The notes: generated by a model not told the origin, from the sequence alone. A DNA stretch of 64,000 nucleotides from Symbiodinium sp. CCMP2592 (GCA_905221615.1 CAJNDT010001213.1:951001-1015000); one strand, 5' to 3'. Positions 19,111 to 30,226 are shown, counted from the stretch's first letter. Translations and numbers: made by a program.

Positions 19111-19530
19111 TCAAAAACAGTTTTGGCAATGCCTTGCCGAAGTGTCGCGGACTCGGTCGCACCTTCGGCATCTAGCAGCTAGCACCGGCAGCCATGGGGC
19201 GAGGTGGAGATATTTCTCCCGCAGATGTGCAAGCGCTGTGAGCAGTTCCCTGTTGTCCTCGCGCACTTCCCTGAACTCCTGCCAGATTGTTCCGAGCTAG
19301 GTGTCATGGCACCTGACCCCATCCCAGAGACTCCAACATCCCCTACTTAAGGAATATTCCTTAAATTATGGTAGGATCCTCCATATGATTTAAAACGTAT
19401 GATGGATCCTACGATAATTTAAGGAATATTCCTTAATTAAGGGATATTGGAGTCTCTGGGATCGAGCAGAAGATCCTGGGTCGCACGTGAAACGCGGACG
19501 TTCGAGGCAGTCACAGCAGTGTTGGCGCAC
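19111..19530 (-). CDS. Two-exon gene end with hairpin-bearing intron; zinc-ribbon-like C-terminus
   Basis: Minus-strand exons are 19530-19476 (ends in phase 0) and 19296-19111 (62 codons to TGA). The second exon encodes a charged helix, IWQEFREVREDNRELLTALA, then LREKYLHLAPWLP, then CRRCDRVRDTSARHCQNCF, whose CxxC...HCxxC spacing resembles a small zinc-binding module. The intron 19297-19475 contains a complete HP-C hairpin (19323-19460). Its acceptor is ACACCTAG| and its donor is CAG|GATCTT (GA) or CGT|GCGACC (GC), both in phase. Upstream exons are not identified. No named family recognised. Confidence 0.5.
19323..19460. repeat. HP-C hairpin element in an intron, AT duplication
   Basis: CCCAGAGACTCCAACATCCC on the left, GGGATATTGGAGTCTCTGGG on the right. 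AT lies outside both ends (19321-19322, 19461-19462). The centre is enlarged by a second palindrome around GGATCC. Confidence 0.88.
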
Positions 19531-19565
19531 CTGTCGGCCCCGCGGTAACGCCGGGGGCTTTTTTG

Positions 19566-19612
19566 GGGTTTAGGGTTTAGGGGTTTAGGGGTTTAGGGGT
19601 TTAGGGTTTAGC
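19566..19612. repeat. TTTAGGG-type tract
   Basis: About six TTTAGGG/TTTAGGGG units. Confidence 0.9.
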
Positions 19613-19851
19613 GATGACTCCAAAAACGAATGCCGTCAACAGAAACCTCAATGCGTGCAGACGGCTTTTGACAGTTCTGTTAGACAGCCCAAAACTCTGC
19701 AACACTTCCAGAACCATGTAGGTGACCCGAGGCACAGAAACCGCTACATGAACCAACATAATCCAAAACAACACCCATTCTAAACCCGAAGCTATCAACC
19801 CTGGGTTCCACCCGTGTCCCCTTCGTAATCCTGGAATTTCTCTTTTTTTGA

Positions 19852-19960
19852 ACTACTATTTGCTTAAGAACCCCCAAAAAATAAAAAATATATTCCTTAT
19901 GGGGGTAATATAGGGGATTATTATTTTTATTTTCTGGGGGGTTCTTAAGCAAATAGTAGT
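19852..19960. repeat. HP-M hairpin element, single copy here
   Basis: ACTACTATTTGCTTAAGAAC and its perfect complement at the ends, with poly-A/T inner arms. Confidence 0.82.
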
Positions 19961-20131
19961 GAAAGTAACCCAACAAGCAAGATGGCAACAGGTGTGCTGG
20001 GGAATCTGGTGAACATAAACGGCGCCTGAATTATTACCAACACTATTTGTGGGGGTTCCTTGTGAAGACTGTAGTATACTATACCACAAAACCCTATTCT
20101 ACTTCTTGAGAACCCTTATAGCCTTATAGTA

Positions 20132-20250
20132 CTCAGAGGATCATGGGACTTAGTACACAGGGTTATAAGCACCTGAATTGAGTTATAAGTAGATATAACA
20201 AGAGTTGCCTTACTTCTAAGCCCACTTACTAAGTCCCCTAATCCTCTAAG
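20132..20250. repeat. HP-A hairpin element, TA duplication
   Basis: CTCAGAGGATCATGGGACTT to ATCCTCTAAG. TA lies outside both ends. Stuttered HP-A right-end fragments with telomere-like words follow to about 20420. Confidence 0.85.
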
Positions 20251-20439
20251 TAGACCCGAAACCCTAAACCCTTTTAGCACCTACAGATCCCTCAAAGGGA
20301 CTCTTAACTCCCTACTTACCAAGTCTCCTGATCCAAGTAGACACTAAGCCCCACACCTTTATAGTACCTATAGATCCCTTACAGGGGACCTTAACCCCAC
20401 TTGCTAAGTCCCCCGATCCTCTAAGAGACTCTAAGTAGC

Positions 20440-20550
20440 CCGTGTAGAGCCGTCAGCAAGCTTCGGAAGGCCTCCGGAGCGCAGCCGACGAGCTCCCGCT
20501 GCTGGTGTTTCACAAAGGCGCCTCGAATGGCGATGCCTCGAGGGCTTCTG
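20440..20550 (-). CDS. Coding-like exon, paralogous to 33085-33155
   Basis: The minus strand has AG|GC then IAIRGAFVKHQQRELVGCAP. The island near 33.1 kb has AG|GC then IAIRGAQTKRFGQERQLAGC. Over the shared IAIRGA codons the differences (ATT/ATC, CGA/CGG) are silent in the minus frame but change residues in the plus frame, which favours minus coding. Product unknown; limits approximate. Confidence 0.45.
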
Positions 20551-20901
20551 TGGGCTCTTCGACGTTTCCGTGGGTTTCGTCTTGGGTCGCCCTTGGGGTC
20601 CAGAAATTTCAAGGTGCATGGTTCAGAGTCTTGGAGGTTTAGAGGTTCAAGAGCTGGCTTAGTACATGATAGGAGGCCGTGCTGAAGGCTTGCATCTGAA
20701 TATGCAAGGTGCGTGTGCCCAGAGCCCTACAAGCAGCACTCTAAAACCCAAAGCCCCAGGTCCCTCATTCTTATTGATCTCAGCCGCAGAACTCAAAACC
20801 CTGATGCCCGAAAATCGAGAAGCCCTGAAATTGCAGGGCATCGAATCTTCGAAAACTCTTAACATCTAGAATCCGAAAACCCGAAAGGTCCTTTAAAGTG
20901 C

Positions 20902-20983
20902 CTTTGGTTAGTAGGGAATGGAGGAATGGGGGTACAATTACAACGACTATTACTACCATTCTTCAATTCCCTACTAACCAAAA
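20902..20983. repeat. HP-L hairpin element
   Basis: CTTTGGTTAGTAGGGAATGG and its complement TTCCCTACTAACCAAAAG. A loose right end recurs at about 21080-21105. Confidence 0.75.
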
Positions 20984-21401
20984 GTAAGCTATAGGATTAC
21001 AAACGCCCCTACATTACAGCACCCCAAATAGATCCTATTCCCATAGTAACCCTTCTAGACCCCTTTATAAGGCCCCTTCCATTCTCTACTAACCAAAGGA
21101 AAGTAAAGCTAAAGGCTGAACCTCTGATCTGAGTGCCGCGGTGCGTTGCCCGGCCGCCAGCGCCTTGGTCCTTCGCTCTGGCCGCGTATGACGGAAGCTG
21201 GCTTTGGTAAAACTATTAGGTTCCTTTCAAGGGATCCTTCCAAGGGTTCCATAAGGGACCTTACAATAGGGCTCTATATCAGGGCCTTAATAATTAGAAT
21301 AAGGTTTTGGGTCTAGGGTTTAGGTCTGGCAAGCTGGGCTCTCACAAGATTTTTGTTCAACCGCTATGTGAGGAGCGCAAGGCTTGAGCACCACTTTCTG
21401 T

Positions 21402-21483
21402 TGATAAACCCTAAACGCCTAAACCCTCAACCCTAAACCCTTCTCCCCGAAACCCTAAAGCCTAAACCCCCAAACCCTCAAGC
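21402..21483. repeat. Degenerate CCCTAAA tract
   Basis: CCCTAAACGCC, CCCTCAACCC and CCCTAAACCC words. Confidence 0.75.
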
Positions 21484-21487
21484 CTGC

Positions 21488-21570
21488 TCTTCAAGACATA
21501 GCAACCAAGCCGCCTCGCCAAATCGCCCCACAGAGACCAGCGAATCTGGGTGTGCTGGGCGCCCGGCCTG
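21488..21570 (-). CDS. Coding-like exon, paralogous to 35030-35100
   Basis: The minus-strand frame contains QIRWSLWGDLARRLG. The island near 35.05 kb contains QIRWSLWCETAMQLG. TCT/TCC, GCG/GCA and GGT/GGC differences are silent in this frame. In both places it lies upstream (minus sense) of an IAIRGA exon, so exon order is conserved between two gene copies. Function unknown. Confidence 0.45.
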
Positions 21571-21682
21571 ATACCATTTATGGTTTAGGGCTATTTCGGG
21601 TTTAGGGTTTAAGGTTCAGGATTTAGGGCTACGAGATAGCTAGCTTAATAGCACTTCTATTCACGGGGAAATGCCCACCCAC

Positions 21683-21874
21683 ACCGGCTCAGCTTGCCTA
21701 TGCCGAATAAGGGTGCTGGTCCAGCTTGCCTATGAGGAATAAGCGCACGTGCCGGTCTTGGCTATGCCTCATAAGGGTGCCGGTCCAGTTTGCCTATGTC
21801 GAATAAGCGAGCCGGTGCAGATTGCGAATGCCGAATAAGGGTGTCGGTCCAGTTTGCCTAGGCTGAATAAGAGT
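21683..21874. repeat. Diverged 32-36-bp minisatellite, six copies
   Basis: Units share CCGGTCCAG.TTGCCTATG.CGAATAAGGGTG-like content. Copies differ at many sites, so the array is old. Confidence 0.8.
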
Positions 21875-22311
21875 GTAAGATCTAAATATGCACGGAGGAG
21901 GTTTAAAGGGATTGGCTTTTGGGCATTGGGTTTAGGCTAAAGCTTAGACTCTGAACGAAGCATCCGGGAATCAGAGAACGGGTTATAAGTAGAGTGATAT
22001 GTACCATACGGGATCTGTGATCCTGGACCTTGCAATATCAGGTTGCGGAGTAGGGCTTTTCAGTCCAGCATGACTGAAGCTCACCCAAGACGCACAAAAC
22101 CCTGCCACCCCCAATCCAGGGGCTTCGGGGTTTAGGGTTACGGCTTCAGGGCTTAGCGCCTAGGGTTTAGGTTTTGTTTAGGGTTGAGGGTTCAGGGTTA
22201 AGTTTTGGAATACAAAGCTGCTTATGTCAGTGCCCACGCCTTGAACACTCAAGGCCTTAAACCCTAAACCCTAAATCCGAAACCCCAAACCCTCAACCCA
22301 AACCTCGGCGA

Positions 22312-22925
22312 TCAAAAAGTTTAACTCGAAGTTTTAGAGGCACTGAACCCAGGGTGTGGCAGCAGGCAGTCGACCTTAAAGCGCTTTTGGAGTTTAGGGT
22401 TTAGGGCATACCAAGGGCAAACGGTGCTAAGGGTCCTCATGTAGCTTGGCCTCTACAATTTTCCCTTGGATTGAAACCCCTTAAACCGCTCAGGTGGCTG
22501 AATACACGAAAGCCACGAAAGGCCGTTTTTAAAACACAACGTTTTCGATGGTCGGCCTAAAACCCCGAAGGAAAACTAGGCTCCCGATGTATGACGTCGA
22601 GAAAGCACCGGAAAAGGAACAAAACAAACAAAAGCAATGCAGAGAAAAACTGCATTCCCGATGGACGGAGTACGACTGCAAAGTGCAGCATTCAGGGAAC
22701 CATGTGTCAATCACAACGACGACGAGGTCGACGGCAATGACCTCAACAACCACAACCAACAGCGATAATAATACTGGTTTTGAAACAGCAGCGATGTAAG
22801 GGCCTTAAGCAACAAGAACTGCAATAGGGTCTTGGGGGCTGTCATGATATAACTACAGATAGTAGGCACTATAAGGGGAGAATCTTATTCATAGTTCTGA
22901 CCCTATTTTAACCCGAACGCATATT
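22312..22925. other. Stretch without a supported gene
   Basis: An HP-E-like fragment lies at about 22808-22905 (GGGTCTTGGGGGC). The plus-strand open frame at 22548-22799 is unrecognised. Confidence 0.4.
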
Positions 22926-23040
22926 TTGAGGATTATAGGACTTAGTAAATAAGGTTATAAGTACCGCAGATAGAGTTTTCAGTAGATAAAGCGTTATCCC
23001 ACTTATAACCCTACTTGCTAAGTCTCCTGATCCTCTACGT
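22926..23040. repeat. HP-A hairpin element, ends decayed
   Basis: GAGGATTATAGGACTTAGTA to AGTCTCCTGATCCTC, followed directly by CCCTAAACCCTAAACCC. Confidence 0.75.
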
Positions 23041-23148
23041 AGACCCTAAACCCTAAACCCTTGTAGTACCCTATAAGTCTTTTCAATGGACCCTTAACTC
23101 TTTACCCCCTACTTACTAAGTCCCCTGATCTTCGTCTAAGTAGTCATA

Positions 23149-23268
23149 CTTGGAGGATCATGGGACTTAGTAAGTAGGGTTATGAGTGCCCTAACCAGGG
23201 TTGTAAGTACATATAACTAGAGTTACCTTACTTATATCCCTACTTACTAAGTCCGCTGATCCTTTAAG
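23149..23268. repeat. HP-A hairpin element, TA duplication
   Basis: CTTGGAGGATCATGGGACTT to GATCCTTTAAG. TA at 23147-23148 and 23269-23270. Confidence 0.88.
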
Positions 23269-23291
23269 TAGCAGGTGTCCCGGGGACCGAC

Positions 23292-23332
23292 CTCGGCATG
23301 AGGGTAACCACGCGCAGGTGCTGTTGGCCATC
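23292..23332 (-). CDS. Very short coding-like exon candidate
   Basis: Minus strand GCGAG| then DGQQHLRVVTLMP and AG|GTCGGT. The opposite strand is also open (HAQVLLAILALTC), so the strand is uncertain. It abuts an HP-A hairpin. Confidence 0.25.
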
Positions 23333-23945
23333 CTCGCTCTCACTTGCTGATCTCTGGCGGTTGGGGGTGTAGGGTTTCGGCCTCAGGGGGTTTAAGGGTG
23401 GGCTTAGAATTTGGGGTTTAGGGTCTTGGGGCTTTTGGGGGGTCTTGGGCTTAGAGCCTTGTGGGAGGCTTTGGGCCGCTCAGCTGCACGGTCGGACTCA
23501 GATTTTAGGGTGTCTTTTTCATTCTTGTGGGCTCTTCTCCAGGCAGGTTTAGGGTCTAGGGTTCAGGGTTTAGGGTTTCTACGACTCGTGCAAGCCTATG
23601 AAGAAGGCTTAAGGCTGGGACCCTGGTCCAAGTCAAACTGCAGGCTCCTTCTGGTTGGGTTCAGGGTTTCCTAACTTTCGAAAGTCACACCTGTAAAACA
23701 TGCAGAGGCTCAAACCCTGATTACGGCCGGCATGGAAAAAGCTCAGCAAAGAAAGCCAGCGGTCCCAAAAATAAGCACGGTCACGAACATCATGTAACAG
23801 GATTCTTTATGGCTCACATGGAGCTTGTAGTAATCCCTAAACCCTAAACCCTGAACCCTTACCGTTAATATTCAGACCAAGCATGAACATGGCTGTGTTC
23901 ATGATGTGCCTTATCAGAACAAACCATGCCGGCCAGGGCCGCAAA

Positions 23946-24076
23946 CTTACTCAGACCCCCGGGAGGATCCAAAAAGTAGATCCCTTAATGGGGGCTCCTA
24001 TAAAGTACCCTTAGTAGTATAGGGCCTCAAATTAGGGGATCTACTTTCTAGATCCTCCGGGGGTCTGAGCAGTAAG
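23946..24076. repeat. HP-N hairpin element, single copy here
   Basis: CTTACTCAGACCCCCGGGAG on the left; CTCCGGGGGTCTGAGCAGTAAG-like complement on the right; inner AGTAGATCCC arms. Confidence 0.75.
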
Positions 24077-24263
24077 TATTGTTAGGGGGACATTGATTGG
24101 ATCCATATCTACTTATAGGCCCCATTCAAGTAGTCATCAATGTACTTTCGGATGCCGGTGAACCTTCAAGCTCTGAGACAGCGCTGAGTTTGGGGCACTA
24201 AGGCTGCTGATTCGGCCTTGTTAGGTATTAAGGCCCCCTACCCCCCTGCCCCCTTCCCCCCTA

Positions 24264-24362
24264 CTTAGAGGATCATGGGACTTACGACTCAGGGTTATAA
24301 AAAGATATAACTATAGTTACCTTACTTATAACCCTACTTACTAAGTCCCTTGATCCTCCAGG
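24264..24362. repeat. HP-A hairpin element
   Basis: CTTAGAGGATCATGGGACTT to TTGATCCTCCAGG. Confidence 0.82.
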
Positions 24363-24462
24363 TCTTGGAGCTTAGAACGGAACCCTAAGCCCAAGGCCAC
24401 CTGAGTGTATATTCAGATATACAGATATGCAAACATGTACATCTGCATATGTATTTGGATAG

Positions 24463-24464
<2 letters not shown>

Positions 24465-24498
<34 letters not shown>

Positions 24499-24592
24499 CT
24501 ATATATATATATATACATATATATGTATATATATATATACATATATATATATATACATATATATGTACATATATATGTATATATATATGGAT
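24465..24592. repeat. (TA)n-rich microsatellite
   Basis: TATATATA runs with TACATATATATG interruptions. Confidence 0.95.
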
Positions 24593-24773
24593 ACAGGTGC
24601 ATGTGCGAATATATGCACAGACACTCAAGTTGAATCAAAACGTTTACACGGATGGTATGTAGGATCTCTTCTGGGGCTAAGTACAGGATAATCCGAGGCC
24701 GAAGCCGGGGCCAAATGCCACCCCAAGCCCTTGGACCAACCCCGCAACTTCCATTCTGCATGCTGCAAGCAAA

Positions 24774-24883
24774 CCCAGAGAGCCCAATACCCCTTAGTTA
24801 AAGGAATATGGCTTCAATTATATAGGGCTTCATATTATGATCTAAGCTATATTCCTTACTTGAGGGGTATTGGGCTCTCTGGG
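24774..24883. repeat. HP-B hairpin element, AA duplication
   Basis: CCCAGAGAGCCCAATACCCC to its perfect complement. AA lies outside both ends. Confidence 0.92.
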
Positions 24884-25167
24884 AATGACCTTGCACTAAA
24901 GTCACAAAGCGTCAACCCCACACCCTCAACACAAAAACCTTAAAGCCTGGAAGCAAGAATCTCAAAGCATAAATCCCAAAACTAGGTGGCGAAGGCAAGT
25001 GCAGCCGGCACACTGAACTTGCAAGACTTGCTGCGCAGCTTCGGCCATGAGCTAAACACTAAACCTTGCCGGGCTGGAGGATTTCAGAATCTGCTTCCAA
25101 CAATGCACAGCCCAAGCTCCTCTGAAGCTGGCATCGCATGAACAGGCACAGGGTGTCTAGGAGCTTT

Positions 25168-25229
25168 TAGGGTTTAGGGTTTAGGGGTTTAGGGTTTAGG
25201 GTTTAGGCTTAGGGGTTTAGGGTTTAGGC
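25168..25229. repeat. TTTAGGG tract
   Basis: About eight TTTAGGG units. Confidence 0.92.
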
Positions 25230-25318
25230 TTCTTTTTTGAGGTCGATGGTCCACGTGGAGGACAAGAGTACAGGCCTCAGGTTCGGACTTGGGGTGCAGG
25301 TTTCAGGGCCCCAGGTAA

Positions 25319-25422
25319 TGTAGGGGCCTTAATGATTAGAATACGGTTTTGGGCTCCTTTATAGTATATGAATAATAAGGAACCCTAGGGAATAATACTG
25401 GCAACTATTTAGGCTTCTACAG
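25319..25422. repeat. HP-E hairpin element
   Basis: TAGGGGCCTTAATGATTAGA to GGCTTCTACA, with the AATAAGGAACCC arm. Confidence 0.78.
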
Positions 25423-25909
25423 TAGTCAATGATGACGTGCGCGTCCAACATGGTGCGGAAAAAACCCTTAGCTTGCCAAACTACCCTGTATTAACTAGTA
25501 GGTATAATTTAATGCTTCTTCGAACTGCCCATGAACCTTAAAGCAATGGCTCATCACTCTGCAAACTGAGCCCGCGCTCCAGAGAAATGCTGACTCGGAT
25601 TTCGTTAAGGGTTTAGGGGCTCTTCATGGGAGTTTCCGATTTGGGGTCCTTATAAACAGGATCCTACTACATTCAGGGCAGTCTATCATGAAGCCGGCTT
25701 GGTGTCCGGAATCTGGGCCTGCAAACTGGGCCGCAAACCCTCACAAAAAGCTGCTTAACGGTCGACGTTGGTTGTGCCCGGCTCCGTTTCAATGGTTGCA
25801 CACACCGGCTGGACGCGCACCTGGACTACAATGCTACAGTGCAGTGAAAATGACAATCATGGCACCTCACCTCACCCTAATTAGCGTTGTAAAACCCAAA
25901 CGGGGTGTA

Positions 25910-26076
25910 GGGTCCCACGTAGAGAAGGGCTGGGACCCACCGGGTCCCACCACGTCCCACCGAACCCGATTTGGGTCCCACGTAGAGAAGAGCTGGGACC
26001 CACCGGGTCCCACGGAACCCGATTTGATTTGGGTCCCACCGTAGAGAAGAGCTCGGACCCACCAGGTCCCACCAAA
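25910..26076. repeat. Three-copy tandem repeat, 58-63-bp unit
   Basis: GGGTCCCACGTAGAGAAG.GCT.GGACCCACC.GGTCCCAC.GAACCCGATTT repeated at 25910, 25973 and 26031. Each unit contains GGGTCCCA/TGGGACCC inverted words. Confidence 0.88.
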
Positions 26077-27084
26077 TACGTGTCGTTACACGCGCAAGGC
26101 TGGTGGTTTTGAGGGCGCGATTTTGGGTCCAGAAAATGCTCTTGCTTCCGGCTTCAACATAGCGTGCCTCCATAGTATTATAAGCATTCAATCAGCTTAC
26201 ATGCCCCTCTCTCTGTCTGGGGGAAGGACAAATTGTGCAATGTAGGGCCATGTCGCAGCAAGCTACGTGCAAGCTTTTGGTCTAGTCTAGAGAACGGTTG
26301 GGCAGCCACAGGGCATTGGATTGGCAAGCAAAACATCCGACTTCCGGCCTCGTTTCTGGGACCGTTTTCCGGGCAGCTTTCTTAATGCCGGCAGTAGCAA
26401 GGTCACCAGTTTACGGGCTGTGCCGCGGGCCGAGTTTTGGAGCCACGGAAACTCCGTATTTTGGGAACCACAATGTCGGCACCGATCATTCAAACTACTT
26501 GTCGGGCTGCTTTGTGCTCCCATCCTTGCGACCAGATTTGCTTCCCGTGTTGGGGTTCCGGTTTCAGAATCGCTCTGCGGACCCCAAAACTGGACCAACG
26601 CACAGTATTTAGGGTGTATGTTAGGAGGGTTCAGGTCTTTTTAGGAACTATAAGGGCTCGCGCGGTCCTTTAAAGGCCTCTTGAAAGGATTCCTTGAAGG
26701 GATCCTTGGTTTTAGGAGGGGTTGCGGGCTTAAATGCTTAACGTCTCAAATTTCTAATGGTTTAAAACTTGCAAATTTCCGGATTAAAATACGGGGTGTA
26801 GAATCTGAGAGCTTCAAAGTTGAGATTCGGTTTATGTTGGCTCCCCGGGTCCTTGCGACAGGCATGGCATGCCATTTTGGGGATCGCGAAATTGATGAGA
26901 AGGGCTCACTGTTTAATGACCTGGGATTTTGAGTTCCAGGCGCGTCTACATGAAACATAGGAAACTCGCAGAAATTGGAGGCTGCGGGTTACACTTCAGG
27001 TGCGGGATGGGTTTGGCGTTCTCGAATCGAACTTGCGACCGTGCGATTAATCCTGCACATATCATCTTCGGAATCCTAATCCTA
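26077..27084. other. Stretch without a supported gene
   Basis: Several overlapping open frames of about 100 codons lie at 26287-26673 in four frames. None has a recognisable motif, and their overlap makes chance likely. Confidence 0.35.
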
Positions 27085-27203
27085 CTTGGAGGATCAGGGG
27101 TCTTAGTAAGTAGGGCTATAAGTAAAGTAACAAAAGTTATACCTACTGAAAACCCAAATAAGGGACTGTTAAGCCTGCTTACTAAGTCCCATGAACCTCT
27201 AAG
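27085..27203. repeat. HP-A hairpin element, TA duplication
   Basis: CTTGGAGGATCAGGGGTCTT to ATGAACCTCTAAG. TA outside both ends. Confidence 0.85.
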
Positions 27204-27297
27204 TAAACCCCTAGACCACATCCTGAACCCAGAAGCTTGCAAGCAGATCTCCACATGACCTCCCAAAATCTCCCTAAACCCTAAACCCTTAAACCCC

Positions 27298-27368
27298 TAA
27301 AAGACCCTGAGCCATGTTTGAATGCGGGTCGCCAGCTGTCTCCTCCCCTTCTTTCTGAGCAGGCACTC
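27298..27368 (-). CDS. Coding-like exon next to a hairpin
   Basis: Minus-strand frame ECLLRKKGRRQLATRIQTWL then RVF and TAG. The upstream HP-B hairpin ends CTCTGGG and the next bases are GAG, so a 3' splice AG falls 3 nt from the hairpin end, as at 58.0 kb. Basic helix; product unknown. Confidence 0.4.
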
Positions 27369-27674
27369 CCCAGAGAGCCCCGAATGCCTCTTAATTAACG
27401 AATATGGCTGAAGGTGGGTAGCGTGATGAGGGAGACCCCTCAAAAGGTACCCCTTCTGAACCCTACTTCCGGCTCTCTTAAAAGGGACCTTTTTGAGAGG
27501 GTCTATATCCCCGAGGGTCCCCCTAATCCTAACTCCCAGAAGGCATAGAGGGTTCCTTAAAAGGTTCCTTAAAGGGATCAAGAAGGGAATTCAGGAATAT
27601 GGCTTAAGTTATATAGGGCTTCATATTATGATTTAAGCCATATTCGTTGATTAAGGGGTATTGGACTCTCTGGG
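27369..27674. repeat. Composite HP-B hairpin with inserted spacer module, TC duplication
   Basis: CCCAGAGAGCCCCGAATGCC to GGGGTATTGGACTCTCTGGG, TC outside both ends. About 180 bp of GGGTTCCTTAAAAGG-type spacer interrupt the left arm, after which the arm restarts (AGGAATATGGCTTAAG). Confidence 0.8.
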
Positions 27675-27905
27675 TCACTGCTAGGTCCTTCTACCTCATT
27701 GAATCCTAATCAACGCCGACAGGAGGTTCTTAGGCTCACATGCGCAGTTTCCACAGGTTTACTTTTGCAGACTTACATGAGCCATATATGACTAACCAGC
27801 ATGCACCTGCGTTCATACACGTAGCTAAACACCGAAACCCTTCCAGAGTCCTTCAAAGTCTTGACATTCCTGTCAACAAGCAGAGACTGGGCACTTGGAG
27901 TCCAC

Positions 27906-28016
27906 GGGTAAAAGGAGGGAGGTATATACCCATAATATAGAATTTAGATACCCATTATATAGCCCATTATAGGGTAGGGGTCTCCATTAAGGGTCCCTCC
28001 TTTTCCCCTTTGATGG
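27906..28016. repeat. HP-H hairpin element
   Basis: GGGTAAAAGGAGGGA to GGGTCCCTCCTTTTCCCC. Inner ATATAGCCCATTATAGGG shared with 46577 and 53489. Confidence 0.75.
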
Positions 28017-28560
28017 AGTATGCGAATGCGGCTATGACGCTAAGCGCCGTGATTGTGAAAGCTGTTGGCCGTCGTACATCTCTCATTGACGGAGTCTTGG
28101 GAGTGGGGACGTTCACTGTACATCGGGCAACTTCCGCCAAACGGTTTAGGATTCAAGGCCACGTTTAGCATTCAGGGCTCAGTTTCAACATGGCGTAAGA
28201 TGAAGGATTTCCGCTTCGGAGCACCTGCTGTGCCCTTCCGTCACATCTCTGCAAACAAGCCCAGCACGGCTCTGGACTGAAGCTTCGTCTTGATGGCTCG
28301 GACCTACTTTGGGCCTAACTATCGTGAATGCAAATTGTGTACTGTGAGTTCTAAATCCAAAGCTACAGTTGCATAACCATTAAAATCTACAGGGATGCGC
28401 CAGGGTGTAAAACCTTGCGACTTGAATCTGCTACATTAGATTGCACGGTTGAGGGTTTCGACATCCAACTCTTTAGCCTTGCAGCAAACATCAGCGAACT
28501 GTCCAGCTCAGGGCGGCTATTTGGATTTGGTAAGGCTTAAACCCTGAACCCTAAACCCTA
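28017..28560. other. Stretch without a supported gene
   Basis: Ends in a CCCTGAACCCTAAACCC tract (28540-28566). No frame I can support. Confidence 0.35.
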
Positions 28561-28563
28561 AAC

Positions 28564-28647
28564 CCTGCTTGCAGCTGCACTTGTTCCGAGATGTGGATCC
28601 CACGGCCGCAGCAGGGGCGCACCCTGCAGCCGCTTGTCTTTTCCCAT
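28564..28647 (-). CDS. Candidate first exon whose donor lies in telomere-type repeats
   Basis: Minus-strand ATG at 28645-28647 opens MGKDKRLQGAPLLRPWDPHL and onward for exactly 28 codons to AGG|GTTTAG. The GT donor is the first GT of a (TTTAGGG)n run. Product unknown; the next exon was not fixed. Confidence 0.4.
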
Positions 28648-28679
28648 CTTTCGCTTAAACCCAGAAAACAAGAAATATC

Positions 28680-28711
28680 CCCCTAAACCCTAAACCCTAA
28701 ACCCTAAACCC
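28680..28711. repeat. CCCTAAA tract
   Basis: Four perfect CCCTAAA units. Confidence 0.92.
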
Positions 28712-29318
28712 AGAAAACGAGAAATATCTCGCAATTATGTACTAGAAGGGCCCTTTGTCAAGTTCAAGACGTGTTGTGTATTGGGCTACCGTAGACTCTT
28801 GAGTTTAAGCTGAGTACTGCACTGCCTCTAAACGCAACAAACCCCTCAGCCGACACTCCAACTTACGGCCTTGTGTCCCACCTAACCACTATCGGGTTCG
28901 TGATGGTGTATTCTGGGTACGGCCCCCACTCAGTAATAGTTGAACAATGATTCAGTATATAGATACATTAGGACCTTAATAGTAGCCCTAGTATAGACTC
29001 TTACTGTATGGAGGCAGTACCTAAGGTGTATTCATGTCCCCGGGCCGTTGATGAAACTCTTCTCCTGTACCATGAAAGCAAACACTAGACCCAAGAGTAG
29101 CTTAGGAATAAAAAGGGTGCCCTTTTTGGTTTAAAGGGGCTTTTAAGTGAAGCTGAACCCTTACAAAGGGAAAAAGGGCCTACCCTGGGTCCTAGAACAA
29201 CAGTTTCTGAACGCTCCTGCAGAGCCCAGTGACAACAAAAGCTGCAACAACAATAAGAGCAGCACAACACCCAAGCGCCTGACAGGAACAATGAAATTTA
29301 CGACTGATACTACGACTT

Positions 29319-29429
29319 GGGGGCTGCTCTAAATTATGGTCCCTTTTTGGGGTATCCTATATAACAAGGACTATACTACTATAGGGCCCAAAAAGGGACC
29401 ATAACTTAGAACGGCCCCCACTTCCGAAA
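29319..29429. repeat. HP-I hairpin element, single copy here
   Basis: GGGGGCTGCTCTAAATTATG to ATAACTTAGAACGGCCCCC, inner GGTCCCTTTTTGGG arms. Related to HP-J by the inner word. Confidence 0.75.
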
Positions 29430-29469
29430 CCAACCCGAAGGCCATTAGTTCGTTCATTCACTCAGAGCC

Positions 29470-29587
29470 TATAGTGAACCCCAGAAAGTTGGAACATGGA
29501 TGTAGGATGATTAGTGCTGGGATCCCCTGTACCTTACCTTTACGGCCATGAGGATGTCGTTGTTCCAACTTTCTGGCTTCTACTGTA
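29470..29587. repeat. HP-G hairpin element
   Basis: TATAGTGAACCCCAGAAAG to CTTTCTGGCTTCTACTGTA. TA outside both ends. Confidence 0.82.
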
Positions 29588-30135
29588 AGCCCTCCGACCC
29601 CGTCGTAGGTTAGGTCCAGAGCTGCCGGCCTGAACCACGAACTCAGAAAGCCCCCTTCTTTAAGTTAAAGACTTTAACCATTGAATAAAGGGCTTCTTGA
29701 AATCATAGAGGGGTCCTCCATGTGATGTAAAGGGGCCCAATAAACGTTGATGAATGAATAACTCTCCAAGACCATGAGGGATCTTACAAATGCTCCAAAC
29801 TGCCGGCTGGACTGCTTAAACCCTTGGGGGCTCTGTAAGAAACCCTAAACACCCCTTAAACCTTGCAAAGAAACCCGAAACTCAACACTTTGGAAAACCC
29901 TTGACCCCTGAACCCTTGAACCATAAACCCTAACCAAACCCTAAACCCGAATTGAAGCCTAAACCCTATGACCTGAATCAAACTTCTCTGGGAAAAGACG
30001 GTGCTCTCCCCAAGCCTCCTAGGGCTCGGAGCCTAAAGCGCTGCTTCTTTGGAGCTTCACACGCGCTCGGCGGACTGCACTGAAACATAGAGACTTAAGG
30101 TTTGGCGGATCTATGGGTTTAGGTCTAGGGTCTCT

Positions 30136-30226
30136 GTTTTTGGTTTACGGTTTAGGGTTTTAAGGTTTAGGGTTTAGGGTTTTAGGGTTTAGGGTTTAGG
30201 GTTTTAGGGTTTAGGGCTTAGGGTTC
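30136..30226. repeat. TTTAGGG / TTTTAGGG tract
   Basis: About eleven units. Confidence 0.92.

Noticed and set aside
26287..26673. Four overlapping frames of about 80-107 codons
   Set aside because: Overlap on both strands without motif or splice signals; no basis to choose one.
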